Shown: positions 33,874 through 42,575 of the stretch, in pieces
How the letters are laid out: every line of letters starts with the position of its first letter
Numbering within the stretch: position 1 is the first letter of the stretch
From: Pirellulaceae bacterium
GTDB lineage: Bacteria; Planctomycetota; Planctomycetia; Pirellulales; Pirellulaceae
DNA length: 64,000 nucleotides
Assembly (NCBI GenBank): GCA_028280445.1
Contig: JANQLU010000136.1
Span: 372,001 to 436,000 of the forward strand
Direction of reading: 5' to 3'
Position numbers and translations under genes: made by a program
Notes under the pieces: generated by a model
What the model saw: the letters and a program-made list of their open reading frames with translations, nothing else
Told to the model about the DNA's origin: nothing
Databases searched by the model: none

Positions 33874-35796
33874 ATGTCAGACAAAAAAACAAATGAAACC
33901 AGCGAAAAACCAGGTTTTGTAGAGCGGTACCTCGACCGGATCGAATGGCTGGGCAACAAATTGCCCGACCCTGCCGTGCTGTTTGTCATCGGCCTGTTTG
34001 TGACCTGGGCTCTTTCGGCAATCTTGTCCAACGTCGAGTTCACGGAAACTAAACCGGGAGCTTCGGCCCCGATCAAAATTGTCAACATGCTGACGCTCGA
34101 CAAATTTGCCGACTTCATGGCAAAGATGGTCGAGGAATTCTACAAATTTCCACCGCTGGGCGTGGTGTTGGTAGCGTTGCTCGGCGTCGGCATTGCTGAA
34201 CATTCGGGATTCATTAACGCATGTCTGAAAAAGCTGTTGGGAGTCACTCCTAAGAGTTTGTTGACCCCGATGTTGATTTTCGTCGCCATCATCAGTCATA
34301 CGGCAGCCGACGCGGGTTACGTGTTAGTCATCCCGATTGGCGGCGTGATGTTTTATGCGGCTGGCAGACATCCGCTGGCAGGAATTGCCGCAGGGTTTGC
34401 GGGCGTGTCGGGAGGATTTAGCGCCAACTTTATTCCGTCGGGACTCGATCCACTCCTGTCGGGACTGACCGAGACCGGGGCGGCGGTGGCCGACGAGGGT
34501 TATGGCGTGAACCCATTATGCAATTGGTTTTTTACATCCGCCTCGTGCATCGTGATCGTTGCAATTGGTTGGTTTTTGACGGACAAAATTGTCGAGCCAC
34601 GCTTGCAAAAAAACACGGTGGACGGCGACCCGGACGAAATGCCCAAAATGGAAACCCTTTCCAAACGAGACGAAAAAGCGATGTGGTTGGGGCTGTTGTC
34701 GATTCTTGTCAGCTGCGGACTGTTGGCTCTTTGGGCATGGCCCAAATCGTCGGCGCTGCGTGATGGCGATGGAGATTTGACATCCTATACCGTCGTTGTC
34801 AACGATTTCGGAATTGAGTCGTTTTACACCAATGCCGAAAAAAAAGCAGAACAGGAAAAAATCGAACAGGCCAAAAAAGAAGGCGTTACAACCGAAGCCA
34901 AGATTCCAGACCTGGATTTTGACAAAGTGGCGATGATCAAATTTTTGACCAACGGCGGACCTGCGGACACCGCGGGAGTTCAACGAAAGGATGTGATCAA
35001 AAAAATTAACGATACGGAAATCACATCAACCGCCCAAGTTGCCGCCGCAATACGGGCTGCCAAAAGTGGCGCCAAATCAACATTCGAAATCGAGCGTAAT
35101 GGTCAGGCATTAAGTTTTGAAATGAAACCGGGAAAGAAAAAATTGCCGGGTGCGCGACTCATGAAAATGATTGTCCCGTTGATTTTTCTGATCTTTGTCG
35201 TTCCCGGACTGGTTTACGGATTTGTTTCGGGCAGCTTCACCAGCCATCGTGATGTCGTCAAAGGGATGTCGAAATCGATGGAAACGATGGGTTACTACTT
35301 GGTATTGGTCTTTTTCGCAGCCCTGTTCATCGCGGCTTTCAAGGCTTCCGGGATCGGAGATCTGTTAGCAATCAAAGGCGCGAACTTTATCAAGGAATCC
35401 GGAGCACCTCCCTGGCTCACAATTTTGTGTATCATTTTGCTGGTTGCGGCCGTTAATCTTTTGATTGGCTCGGCGTCTGCCAAATGGGCCATGTTGGCTC
35501 CGATCTTGGTTCCGATGTTGATGTATTCCAATCTTTCGCCGGAACTCACTCAAGCTGCCTATCGCATCGGTGATTCGTCAACAAATATCATCACGCCGAT
35601 GATGCCTTATTTCCCACTGGTCGTCGTGTTCTGCCAACGCTACGTCAAGAAAACTGGCATCGGTACCGTCGCGGCAATGATGTTGCCCTATTCCATAACG
35701 TTTTTGGTGTGTTGGAGTATCTTTTTAGTGATCTATTGGCTGGCGGGAATTCCGCTGGGACTCCAAGCTCCTTACGAGTATACACCTCCCGCGTAG
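33874..35796 (+). CDS. AbgT-family transporter with an inserted PDZ domain
   Basis: A 640-residue member of the AbgT (p-aminobenzoyl-glutamate / antimetabolite exporter) family, normally about 510 residues. The N-terminus GFVERYLDRIEWLGNKLPDPAVLF, the loop SHTAADAGYVLVIPI and GGFSANFIPSGLDPLLSGLTE, and the C-terminal GSASAKWAMLAPILVPM and GDSSTNIITPMMPYFP are all diagnostic. Between the helix ending near 290 and the one starting near 432 lies an extra ~125 residues: a charged coiled stretch (AEKKAEQEKIEQAKKEG) and a PDZ-like fold (about 352-420; FLTNGGPADTAGVQRKDVIKKINDTEI). A purine-rich AAGGAG lies just upstream of the ATG. The transporter call is firm, the PDZ call good; substrate unknown. 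Confidence 0.88.
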   Translation: MSDKKTNETSEKPGFVERYLDRIEWLGNKLPDPAVLFVIGLFVTWALSAILSNVEFTETKPGASAPIKIVNMLTLDKFADFMAKMVEEFYKFPPLGVVLVALLGVGIAEHSGFINACLKKLLGVTPKSLLTPMLIFVAIISHTAADAGYVLVIPIGGVMFYAAGRHPLAGIAAGFAGVSGGFSANFIPSGLDPLLSGLTETGAAVADEGYGVNPLCNWFFTSASCIVIVAIGWFLTDKIVEPRLQKNTVDGDPDEMPKMETLSKRDEKAMWLGLLSILVSCGLLALWAWPKSSALRDGDGDLTSYTVVVNDFGIESFYTNAEKKAEQEKIEQAKKEGVTTEAKIPDLDFDKVAMIKFLTNGGPADTAGVQRKDVIKKINDTEITSTAQVAAAIRAAKSGAKSTFEIERNGQALSFEMKPGKKKLPGARLMKMIVPLIFLIFVVPGLVYGFVSGSFTSHRDVVKGMSKSMETMGYYLVLVFFAALFIAAFKASGIGDLLAIKGANFIKESGAPPWLTILCIILLVAAVNLLIGSASAKWAMLAPILVPMLMYSNLSPELTQAAYRIGDSSTNIITPMMPYFPLVVVFCQRYVKKTGIGTVAAMMLPYSITFLVCWSIFLVIYWLAGIPLGLQAPYEYTPPA

Positions 35797-35809
35797 TACA
35801 AAGAGAACG

Positions 35810-36532
35810 ATGATTATTAAGCTTCACAGAATTGTCGCGTGCGCGATTACGATTTCGTTTTTCGCGAGCACGTACGTATTGGCACAGGACGACAAACCAC
35901 GTCAGCAGATGGTGGTCAAACAAATCGAAGGCTGGTCGGTCAAAGTAGATCCCACCCTGTTGAACGAAAAAAAAGAGGCTGGTGAAGTTGCATTGAAAGC
36001 TTTAGCCAACCATTTGCAACGCATCACCTATATCGTGCCTGCCGAAAAACTCAAAGAGTTGCGAAAGCTCCCCATCTGGCTCGAATTCAAAAACAAGAAA
36101 CTGAAAAACATGCAATACCATCCCAGCAAAGGCTGGTTGGCAACCAACGGACATGATGTCCGGTTGGCAAAACATGTCCATATTCCCGTCGCAGCCGCAC
36201 TGACTGATCGGCAGATGTGGGCCAAACATCCGTATGTCGTCCTGCACGAATTGGCGCACGCCTATCACGACCAGGTTTTAGGATTTCGACATGCAAAAAT
36301 CATCGCAGCCTACAATGCTGCCAAAGCGAGTCGCAGCTATGAAAACATCCTGGATCATCGAGGCCGTAAAGTGCGACACTACGGATTGAATAATCCCAAA
36401 GAGTTTTTCGCTGAAGCGACCGAAGCGTATTTTGGCGTCAACGACTTTTATCCGTTTGTTCGCGCAGAACTCAAAAAACACGACGCAAAAACCTACGGCG
36501 TTATGGAAGAGATCTGGGGAAAGATTCGATAG
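35810..36532 (+). CDS. Secreted HExxH metallopeptidase-like protein
   Basis: A 240-residue exported protein with a signal peptide ending in STYVLAQ. The zinc site is VVLHELAHAYHDQVLG (146-150), with NPKEFFAEATEAYFG (Glu202 or Glu205) as a likely third ligand, a layout seen in gluzincins of the anthrax lethal-factor/Mtf-like type. It begins 13 bases after the AbgT-PDZ gene and is probably cotranscribed. The tail after the active site is short. It may be a small periplasmic peptidase; substrate unknown. Confidence 0.75.
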   Translation: MIIKLHRIVACAITISFFASTYVLAQDDKPRQQMVVKQIEGWSVKVDPTLLNEKKEAGEVALKALANHLQRITYIVPAEKLKELRKLPIWLEFKNKKLKNMQYHPSKGWLATNGHDVRLAKHVHIPVAAALTDRQMWAKHPYVVLHELAHAYHDQVLGFRHAKIIAAYNAAKASRSYENILDHRGRKVRHYGLNNPKEFFAEATEAYFGVNDFYPFVRAELKKHDAKTYGVMEEIWGKIR

Positions 36533-36904
36533 TGGACTGAGCGGCAAGGCGCTAGCCGCCGGTATTGCAGAGTTCACCGGCGGCTAGCGCCTTCCCGCTC
36601 ACATTTATTCAACACTGCCTAGCGCCTCGCCGCTCACAATTTCCGATTTAATCGGCATCAACTAATGCTAACACCTCGATGAAAAACGATTTTGACACTT
36701 TGGCTTCACAAAATCTTCATCAAATTCTGCTCGAATCAATAGCCTGAGAATCCGAGATTATTCTTGGGTTGATTACCTCATGGAAACGAGCTCCCAAAAA
36801 ACGGCTTCAACATTCGGTTTCTTACCAGACTCGTCTTGTCGTTTCGATGTCTGTCCGCAGTTGGACGCAGGTTTTTCAAACTTCACTTGTTTGTCAGTAA
36901 ATCA
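36533..36904. other. Intergenic: palindrome, then an upstream region with nothing recognised
   Basis: A family-D palindrome begins six bases after the peptidase stop (see 36538-36602). The remaining ~300 bases before the pseudopilin start contain no recognised gene or element and presumably include its promoter. Confidence 0.5.
36538..36602. repeat. Palindromic repeat, family D (GAGCGGCAAGGCGCTAGCCG arms)
   Basis: Left arm about 36538-36562 and right arm 36576-36602 form a long stem around a ~13-nt loop; one mismatch (CTTCCCGC for CTTGCCGC). Other copies are at 38116-38185 and 45592-45660. Two of the three lie directly behind a stop codon, so terminator use is possible, but the sequence identity across loci marks a dispersed element. 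Confidence 0.85.
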
Positions 36905-37828
36905 ATGTCACACAAAACAAACCGCTCCGGGTTTACACTTGTCGAATTACTCACCGTCATCGCCGTGATCGCAATCTTGACTTCGATCCTGGTCCCCGCG
37001 GTTCAAGCAGTTCGCGCCGCCGCACGCCAAACACAATGTCGAGCCAATGTCAAAAACCAGGCAATGGCGTTGAATACTTATCTGTCAGAAAAAGGCCGAT
37101 TCCCGATGGGTGCCAAAGGCACGATGCCCGCTCCGCTGTACGATGCAGCCAATCCGGATCACGCCGCTCAAGGGGCTGCCTGGTCTGCCTATATCCTGCC
37201 ATTCGTTGAAGAAACAGCAACGTTTCTGGATCTGGGATTCACCGAAGCTGATAGTTGGGCCTCCGGCAACAACGAGGAAGCCTGTGGTTCAACTCTGCAG
37301 ATCTATCGATGCCCTTCCGACATCGCACCCGCGCATTTTGAAACCAACGGAATGGCCGATCGCGTCCCGTGTAGCTACCTGGGTTGTGCCGGTGGCAACG
37401 TAACCGAAGACAACGCGGGCGATATGGACAATGCCGATGGTTTATTGTTCAACCGCAGCCGCGTCACCCCCAGCGAAATTCCCGACGGACTTGCCTCAAC
37501 ATTGATTGTTGGTGAATCCCTGTTTATCTGGGAAGCCTGTATGGATCACTGGTACATCGGGTCCGTCAACGTCGACGCCAATTTTGATTTCAGCGAATTT
37601 CTCGGCTCGACGGCCGCTCCAATTAATCGTTGGAAAAAAACCAATGACACGACTTGTAATGATCTGAACGAATTGTCATTTGGCAGCTGGCATCCCGGCG
37701 ACGGTGCAAATATGGGATTTGCAGACGGCCACACAACATTCTTGCGTGGAACGATCGACCCCGTTGTTTTTAAAGCTCTGGGTACTCGAAACGGGCACGA
37801 AAAAATTCCTGAAGACCAAGGGTTCTAA
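36905..37828 (+). CDS. DUF1559 pseudopilin-like protein
   Basis: A 307-residue planctomycete DUF1559 protein, started at the ATG at 36905 because the type IV prepilin motif must be near the N-terminus: NRSGFTLVELLTVIAVIAIL, with cleavage after the Gly and Glu at position 5 of the mature protein. The family's C-terminal H-x9-DG element is present (WHPGDGANMGFADGHTTFL). DUF1559 proteins occur in many copies per planctomycete genome and are thought to be assembled by a type II/IV-like secretion or pilus system. It is followed by a lipoprotein gene that overlaps its stop by one base. Confidence 0.93.
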   Translation: MSHKTNRSGFTLVELLTVIAVIAILTSILVPAVQAVRAAARQTQCRANVKNQAMALNTYLSEKGRFPMGAKGTMPAPLYDAANPDHAAQGAAWSAYILPFVEETATFLDLGFTEADSWASGNNEEACGSTLQIYRCPSDIAPAHFETNGMADRVPCSYLGCAGGNVTEDNAGDMDNADGLLFNRSRVTPSEIPDGLASTLIVGESLFIWEACMDHWYIGSVNVDANFDFSEFLGSTAAPINRWKKTNDTTCNDLNELSFGSWHPGDGANMGFADGHTTFLRGTIDPVVFKALGTRNGHEKIPEDQGF

Positions 37829-38007
37829 TGAGAAAAAGCTTGCTTGCCGTTGTCGCAGCCTTGGTTCTGTTTACCGTTTGTTCGTTTGGTATCAGTGGCT
37901 GTGGTGAAAGATATCCATCCGCACCAATCAACGAAAAACGTGGCGCCGGTACGGCGGACGATGAAGAAGATTACGAAAACGCTGAACCCGAGTTTGGCAA
38001 TCGATAA
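37828..38007 (+). CDS. Small lipoprotein coupled to the DUF1559 gene
   Basis: A 59-residue protein. The signal peptide MRKSLLAVVAALVLFTVCSF is followed by the lipobox GISGCG (Cys25), then a short acidic tail ending in DEEDYENAEPEFGNR. Its ATG shares one base with the DUF1559 stop codon (TAATG), so reinitiation coupling is expected. Such small lipoproteins commonly follow DUF1559 genes in planctomycetes. No known domain; a pilotin-like or surface-anchoring role is a guess. Confidence 0.8.
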   Translation: MRKSLLAVVAALVLFTVCSFGISGCGERYPSAPINEKRGAGTADDEEDYENAEPEFGNR

Positions 38008-38064
38008 TACGCGACCGGTTTTTTGTGCGAGGGCTCATCGGAGTGGCTCATCGGAGTGGCTCAT

Positions 38065-38254
38065 CGGGAGGGCGAGGCTCCTGCCGAGCCGTATTAGGAA
38101 GAGTTCTCATCCATTGTGAGCGGCAAGGCGCTAGCCGCCGGTTTGTTAGCGCTAACGAACCGGCGGCTAGCGCCTTGCCGCTCACAGGATCAGACCCTCG
38201 TGTTTCAAAGCAAAACAAACGTGCCCATGGCTCGGCAGGAGCCTCGCCCTCCCG
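38065..38254. repeat. Nested repeats: family-A inverted repeat enclosing a family-D palindrome
   Basis: Outer arms (38065-38089 and 38230-38254) are the same 25-nt family-A sequence as at 19501-19613. Inside lies a complete family-D palindrome, 38116-38185, with perfect 28-nt arms. Immediately upstream is a threefold short direct repeat, GGAGTGGCTCATC (about 38040-38066). The arrangement looks like one element inserted into another. It separates convergent genes. Confidence 0.85.
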
Positions 38255-38288
38255 ATATGCCTCACCCGATCGAAAACAACTTGCTCGT

Positions 38289-41200
38289 TTAAACTTCGTC
38301 CCAATCGCCTTGCAAGTTGAAAACATAGTCAACCGCATCGATGTCAGCTGTACCCGTTTGGTTGGCTAACGAATAAACATCGACTTGCTGAAAATCTTGG
38401 ACAAAAACAGACACGCTATTGAGATACGCGCGGACGTATCGATCGTTGCCTTGGAGCCAATCGTTGTCTCCAAAACCTTCCATGACTACCCGGTCGTTTT
38501 GACCGTTGCCTGAAACGCGAATCCGCTCAATGCCTTGCAGCTGACCTGCAAACGATTCTCCTTGCCAGTGGGTCAAGTGCCGCGTGATTCGCAACTGCTC
38601 CGCTTCGTGGCTCCCTGTAATGTAGGCCGAATCAGATCCTGATTTCGAATCGATCGAAATGTTTTCAAATCCGTAGGCGCGATTGAAAAACCCTTGACCG
38701 ATCATCACGGTTTGATTGGCCATCCAGTACACGCGATCGTTTCCTGCCGAGCCAATCATCACTAAAGTATCACCGTCAGATTGATTGGCCTGAACAATCA
38801 CGCGGCTGAAACCGTCAGCGGAAACATCAAACAGGCCGCTCGACAATGTTGTCTCGGTCGGAGTCATTTTGACGTGATCGGCACCTGCCGTTCCAGCAAT
38901 CGTGATTTGATCATTGCCGTGGTGCGATTTTACAGAGACATTCTCAAGACCTTTGCCAGTAAAAGAATAACCACCGGTGAGCCGAACCAAATCCTGGGAA
39001 ACGGTAACATTGTCACTGGTTTGAGAATCCGACAAATGCAATTCGTCATGGCCTCCGCCACCGTCGATGTCGATCGATTCAAAACCCCGAGCGACAATCA
39101 CGCCGCTGTCGGAATCGACTTGGATTCGTTCCTGGCCCACATCAAAACGTTCGCCGCTTGCTGTTCCGGTAAAACGAAACTGATCTTGCCCACCGCCACC
39201 GTTGACGTAAATGCGATTAAACCCGTTGGCCGTGATTGAGCGGTTCGCCGTTTCGAACTGCGTAGCCGAACCATTGGATTCAAAATGTTCGACACCGGTT
39301 GACCCGTAGAAACTTGCGTAGTCATAACCTTGCGTTGCATTTACAGTAATATCGGTAAAGCCCAAAACCCGGTTCGTAAAACCTGCACCAGAAAGCCGAG
39401 TCTGAAAATGGTTGTACAACAGCCAGTCGTTGCCATCGGAATCATTCAAGGTTATTGAATCGTCCCCGCCCCCCTGATTACGAACCGTAATGTTTGAAAA
39501 CCCGGTGGCATCGAGTTGATAGTCATGATTGGCCACAGTCACCGCATGAGGCGAAACTGTCACGTTGTCGTCTGTTGAGCTCAATCTCAGATCGAGCTTG
39601 TCATTTCCCGCCCCGCCGTTGATGACAACATTTTGAATATCCGCGTGATTGAATTGGTAGGCAACGTCATTGAGGATCACCGTAAAGCTTCCTGGACGAT
39701 GGTCGGTCACGGTAATATTGTCTGAGTCGTCAGTCCCGTTGATTGACAACAGACCAGAATCGAAATTGACGAGATTCACCATCCGAACATCGAGTTCGCT
39801 GCTGTTGCCCGTAACTTTCAAGTAAAACTCTTGACCGCGGCTAAACGTCGCATCGAGCCGAACTGTTCCATTTTGCCCGTTGGCAGTTGCAACTTGATTG
39901 AAGTTGGCATCATAGAATTCGAATTGCAAATTTTCGTTGGGTGCGAATTGGCCAATGGCAGAAACGATTCCATTCTGATTGGCTGATACTCGGTACCAGT
40001 TTTCGCCGTGAATGGCTCCGGTCGAAAATGTCGAATCGGTAACGGCTCCCCAGTCGGTTGCCTCGAAATGGTTCTGAGACGTTGCTTGCAATGACAGGTC
40101 GATCTGATAGTGGCCAATTCCGGCCAATGTTTCCATCGAGAATCGGTATTGTTGGCCTTTGGCGACGTCAAACGTTATTTGATTGCCATCGATTTCAAAG
40201 GAATGACCGTCAAGCGTAAATTTTGTTTGCAGATCATGAGTTTGGGAAAACTCCAGTGTGACTGTTCCATCGGCGTCGGCAACAAACGAAAACGCATCGG
40301 TATCTGTAAATTTGCCAATGGTACCGTCGGCTGCGAGCGTATCTGAGAGGCGACCGAGATCCGTCGCATTCGAGAAACTATCTGCATGCCTGTCGGTCAC
40401 GATGGCATCGATCGCAGCGCGGACATTGATACGATCATACCAGGCGTTGGTTGTCGAATCGTAAAACCGTGTGGCCGTTTCCTGAAAATGGCGATAGATG
40501 TCGTCTTGTTTCAAATCATGCTGACCCATAAATGAAAACGCTTCGCGCACCAAAGTACTCGCGCCCGCAACGTAAGGTGCCGCCATACTGGTTCCGGATC
40601 CTTTGAGGAATTTCCCTGAAGCGAAACCTCCGAACAAGTGATCTGGCACGGTGCTGAAAATGTCTTGGCCGGGCGCGACGAGAACGCGATCATTTCGTTG
40701 GCTGAAATCACTAAAGCCGCCATCGGTATCGTGGCTGGCGACTGGAACGACGTGGGGGCTGGCCGCCGGGTAACTCAAGCCCGGTGTCTGGTATTGCTGA
40801 AATCCGTTGCCAGCAGCGACGCTGATAAAAATTCCGTCCGCTTCGAGCAATGCAAATTCATCTTCGAGCTGCGCCCATTGGGGCACGTTGTCTGAATTCC
40901 ACGCCACACCAAGCGAAAGATTTACGGTCGTAATGGGGTTGGCGTAATCATCTTTGTGTTCATGGACCCAACGGAGTGCACTTTCGATCCACGAAAAATC
41001 GCTGCGACCGTAGTCATCGAACACTCGCAGCGCCACTAAATCGGTTCCCGAAGCGACTCCGGTATGAACTTCGTCACTGCTGCCAATAATCCCTGAAACG
41101 TGAGTGCCGTGATAGCCGGCGGGACCATCATCGTACGGGTTGGCATCGTTTTCTGCAAAATCCCAGCCGCCAACGACTCGATAGTCTTCGCCGTACCCAC

Positions 41201-41474
41201 CACCCAGCGCGTAGTGATCCCAAGCGATCCCAGAATCGATCACGGCGACCGTTTGTCCATCGCCATTAAACCCGTAATTCTCGTGAACGTATTGAACGCC
41301 GGTCGCCTGGTTGGCATCGTTGAGCAACGTTGTAACTTCGACCTGTTGCTGCGGCTGAGGTCCAGGGGCCTCGACAACATCGGTAACGGCTTGAGCGGTC
41401 AGGGCGATACGTTGTTCGAGTTGCTCCAGGCAATGTTGTTTGATTTTGGAACGGCGATTTTTTTTTGACGACAT
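38289..41474 (-). CDS. Large secreted subtilisin-like (S8) protease with C-terminal beta-repeat region
   Basis: A 1061-residue extracellular protein, started at the ATG at 41474; a longer frame from 41528 adds 18 residues. The N-terminus (KKNRRSKIKQHCLEQLEQRI, then ALTA) is the planctomycete LEPR/LEQR-type export leader. The S8 domain has a full triad: VAVIDSGI (Asp80), YHGTHVSGI (His122), GSGTSMAAPYVAGA (Ser296), and the oxyanion Asn in VAAGNG (223). A PPC-like beta domain follows (about 380-465). The last ~500 residues consist of ~55-60-residue beta repeats of the pattern GGxGxD...V..Gxx.....GFxxIxV, Asp/Gly-rich like calcium-binding RTX/bifunctional-hemolysin-type repeats but without canonical nonapeptides. 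Role: surface or secreted proteolysis. Confidence 0.88.
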   Translation of the reverse strand: MSSKKNRRSKIKQHCLEQLEQRIALTAQAVTDVVEAPGPQPQQQVEVTTLLNDANQATGVQYVHENYGFNGDGQTVAVIDSGIAWDHYALGGGYGEDYRVVGGWDFAENDANPYDDGPAGYHGTHVSGIIGSSDEVHTGVASGTDLVALRVFDDYGRSDFSWIESALRWVHEHKDDYANPITTVNLSLGVAWNSDNVPQWAQLEDEFALLEADGIFISVAAGNGFQQYQTPGLSYPAASPHVVPVASHDTDGGFSDFSQRNDRVLVAPGQDIFSTVPDHLFGGFASGKFLKGSGTSMAAPYVAGASTLVREAFSFMGQHDLKQDDIYRHFQETATRFYDSTTNAWYDRINVRAAIDAIVTDRHADSFSNATDLGRLSDTLAADGTIGKFTDTDAFSFVADADGTVTLEFSQTHDLQTKFTLDGHSFEIDGNQITFDVAKGQQYRFSMETLAGIGHYQIDLSLQATSQNHFEATDWGAVTDSTFSTGAIHGENWYRVSANQNGIVSAIGQFAPNENLQFEFYDANFNQVATANGQNGTVRLDATFSRGQEFYLKVTGNSSELDVRMVNLVNFDSGLLSINGTDDSDNITVTDHRPGSFTVILNDVAYQFNHADIQNVVINGGAGNDKLDLRLSSTDDNVTVSPHAVTVANHDYQLDATGFSNITVRNQGGGDDSITLNDSDGNDWLLYNHFQTRLSGAGFTNRVLGFTDITVNATQGYDYASFYGSTGVEHFESNGSATQFETANRSITANGFNRIYVNGGGGQDQFRFTGTASGERFDVGQERIQVDSDSGVIVARGFESIDIDGGGGHDELHLSDSQTSDNVTVSQDLVRLTGGYSFTGKGLENVSVKSHHGNDQITIAGTAGADHVKMTPTETTLSSGLFDVSADGFSRVIVQANQSDGDTLVMIGSAGNDRVYWMANQTVMIGQGFFNRAYGFENISIDSKSGSDSAYITGSHEAEQLRITRHLTHWQGESFAGQLQGIERIRVSGNGQNDRVVMEGFGDNDWLQGNDRYVRAYLNSVSVFVQDFQQVDVYSLANQTGTADIDAVDYVFNLQGDWDEV

Positions 41475-41920
41475 GAATGACTCGCGGCGCGCAGCAAATG
41501 GAATCTTGGTAAACATTGGGGTCATCAATGAACCAGAAACGCCTAGTCCGTGAGGCGCTGAGAGCTATGCGACCACGGACATTTTCGAGAGGGATTCGAA
41601 GAACGAAGGTCGCACAATCGCAGTGAGTTTTCCCCGCGATCGCTGAAAAAATATAAGTTGCCGCTAAATCAAATTGGCAATTTTGGCTCTGAAACTACGC
41701 GTCGAGATTTGATGTTGTTCAAATGCAACAACGGTGGTGTTTGCGGGAGAGCATGTTCCGATTAGGCAACATTGAAAACCAAGGCAATCCGCACAATCTG
41801 TACCTTGGCCACAAAAAAGCCGCATTTGCGCACCGCGATTTGACCGACGATAACGACAAAGGTTTGGCTCGAAAAAGCCCTTTTTTCTGTAAAAATTCGA
41901 ATTGATATTGAGTTGCTATC
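41475..41920. other. Intergenic, divergent promoters, no gene seen
   Basis: About 450 bases between divergently transcribed genes. Nothing beyond ordinary upstream sequence was recognised. A 60-codon frame at 41723-41905 lacks family features and is not called. Confidence 0.5.
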
Positions 41921-42460
41921 ATGGCCGCCACTTCTTTTTTTCGATCGCTGTATTTGAACTATCTGGTTAAACCCCAGTGTGAAAGAGCCGTCTTTCGAAG
42001 CTTGTCGAAAATCAAACCTCAGCGAATTGTCGAAGTTGGGATGGATAACGGCGAGCGAGCAATCGATTTGATCGAATTGGCCCAGCGCCAACGGCCGACC
42101 GTCGAAATTCGCTATACCGGCCTGGATTTGTTCGATGCCAAACCAGCCGCCGAACCTCTGCAACTCAAGGATGCTCACTGTATGCTGAAAAGCACTGGAG
42201 CGACGGTGCAGCTGATCCCCGGCGACCCACTGCAAACTTTGACACGTGTCGCCAATAACCTGACCAGCACGGACATCCTGGTCTTGTCCGCCGATGTCAT
42301 GAATGCCGGCGAACCTGATTGGTATTATGTTCCACGAATGTTAAACGATCATTCGGTTGTTTTTGTCCAACGTGAAGTCGATGGCATCTTTGAAAAACTC
42401 AATTTCAAAGACATCCAGCTGCTATCCAAGAATCAAAATAACGATCGTCAAGCGGCCTGA
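41921..42460 (+). CDS. Probable class I SAM-dependent methyltransferase-like protein
   Basis: A 179-residue soluble protein with a Rossmann-type methyltransferase pattern: RIVEVGMDNGERAIDLIELAQ (motif I position, with a modified glycine loop), then VEIRYTGLDLFDAKP (acidic residue at the end of strand 2) and STDILVLSADVM (strand 4). The glycine-rich loop is weak (EVGMDNGE in place of ExGxGxG), so cofactor binding is uncertain. It lies about 110 bases upstream of the FabH-like gene in the same direction. Substrate unknown. Confidence 0.6.
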   Translation: MAATSFFRSLYLNYLVKPQCERAVFRSLSKIKPQRIVEVGMDNGERAIDLIELAQRQRPTVEIRYTGLDLFDAKPAAEPLQLKDAHCMLKSTGATVQLIPGDPLQTLTRVANNLTSTDILVLSADVMNAGEPDWYYVPRMLNDHSVVFVQREVDGIFEKLNFKDIQLLSKNQNNDRQAA

Positions 42461-42575
42461 TTGTCAGCGAATCGTTTGATACCGATTGTGGTGATTCGGT
42501 AAAAACGTAAAAATTAGATGCTGTTCGCAGTCGATGGCTGTGATTCCTTGAGCTTCGTTTTAGCCGGAACATTTG

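Noticed and set aside
38040..38066. Threefold direct repeat GGAGTGGCTCATC
   Set aside because: Too short to be called a separate element; probably slippage at the edge of the family-A repeat.
41723..41905. A 60-codon frame between the subtilase and the methyltransferase-like gene
   Set aside because: No ribosome-binding site, no family character, and it lies in a divergent promoter region.
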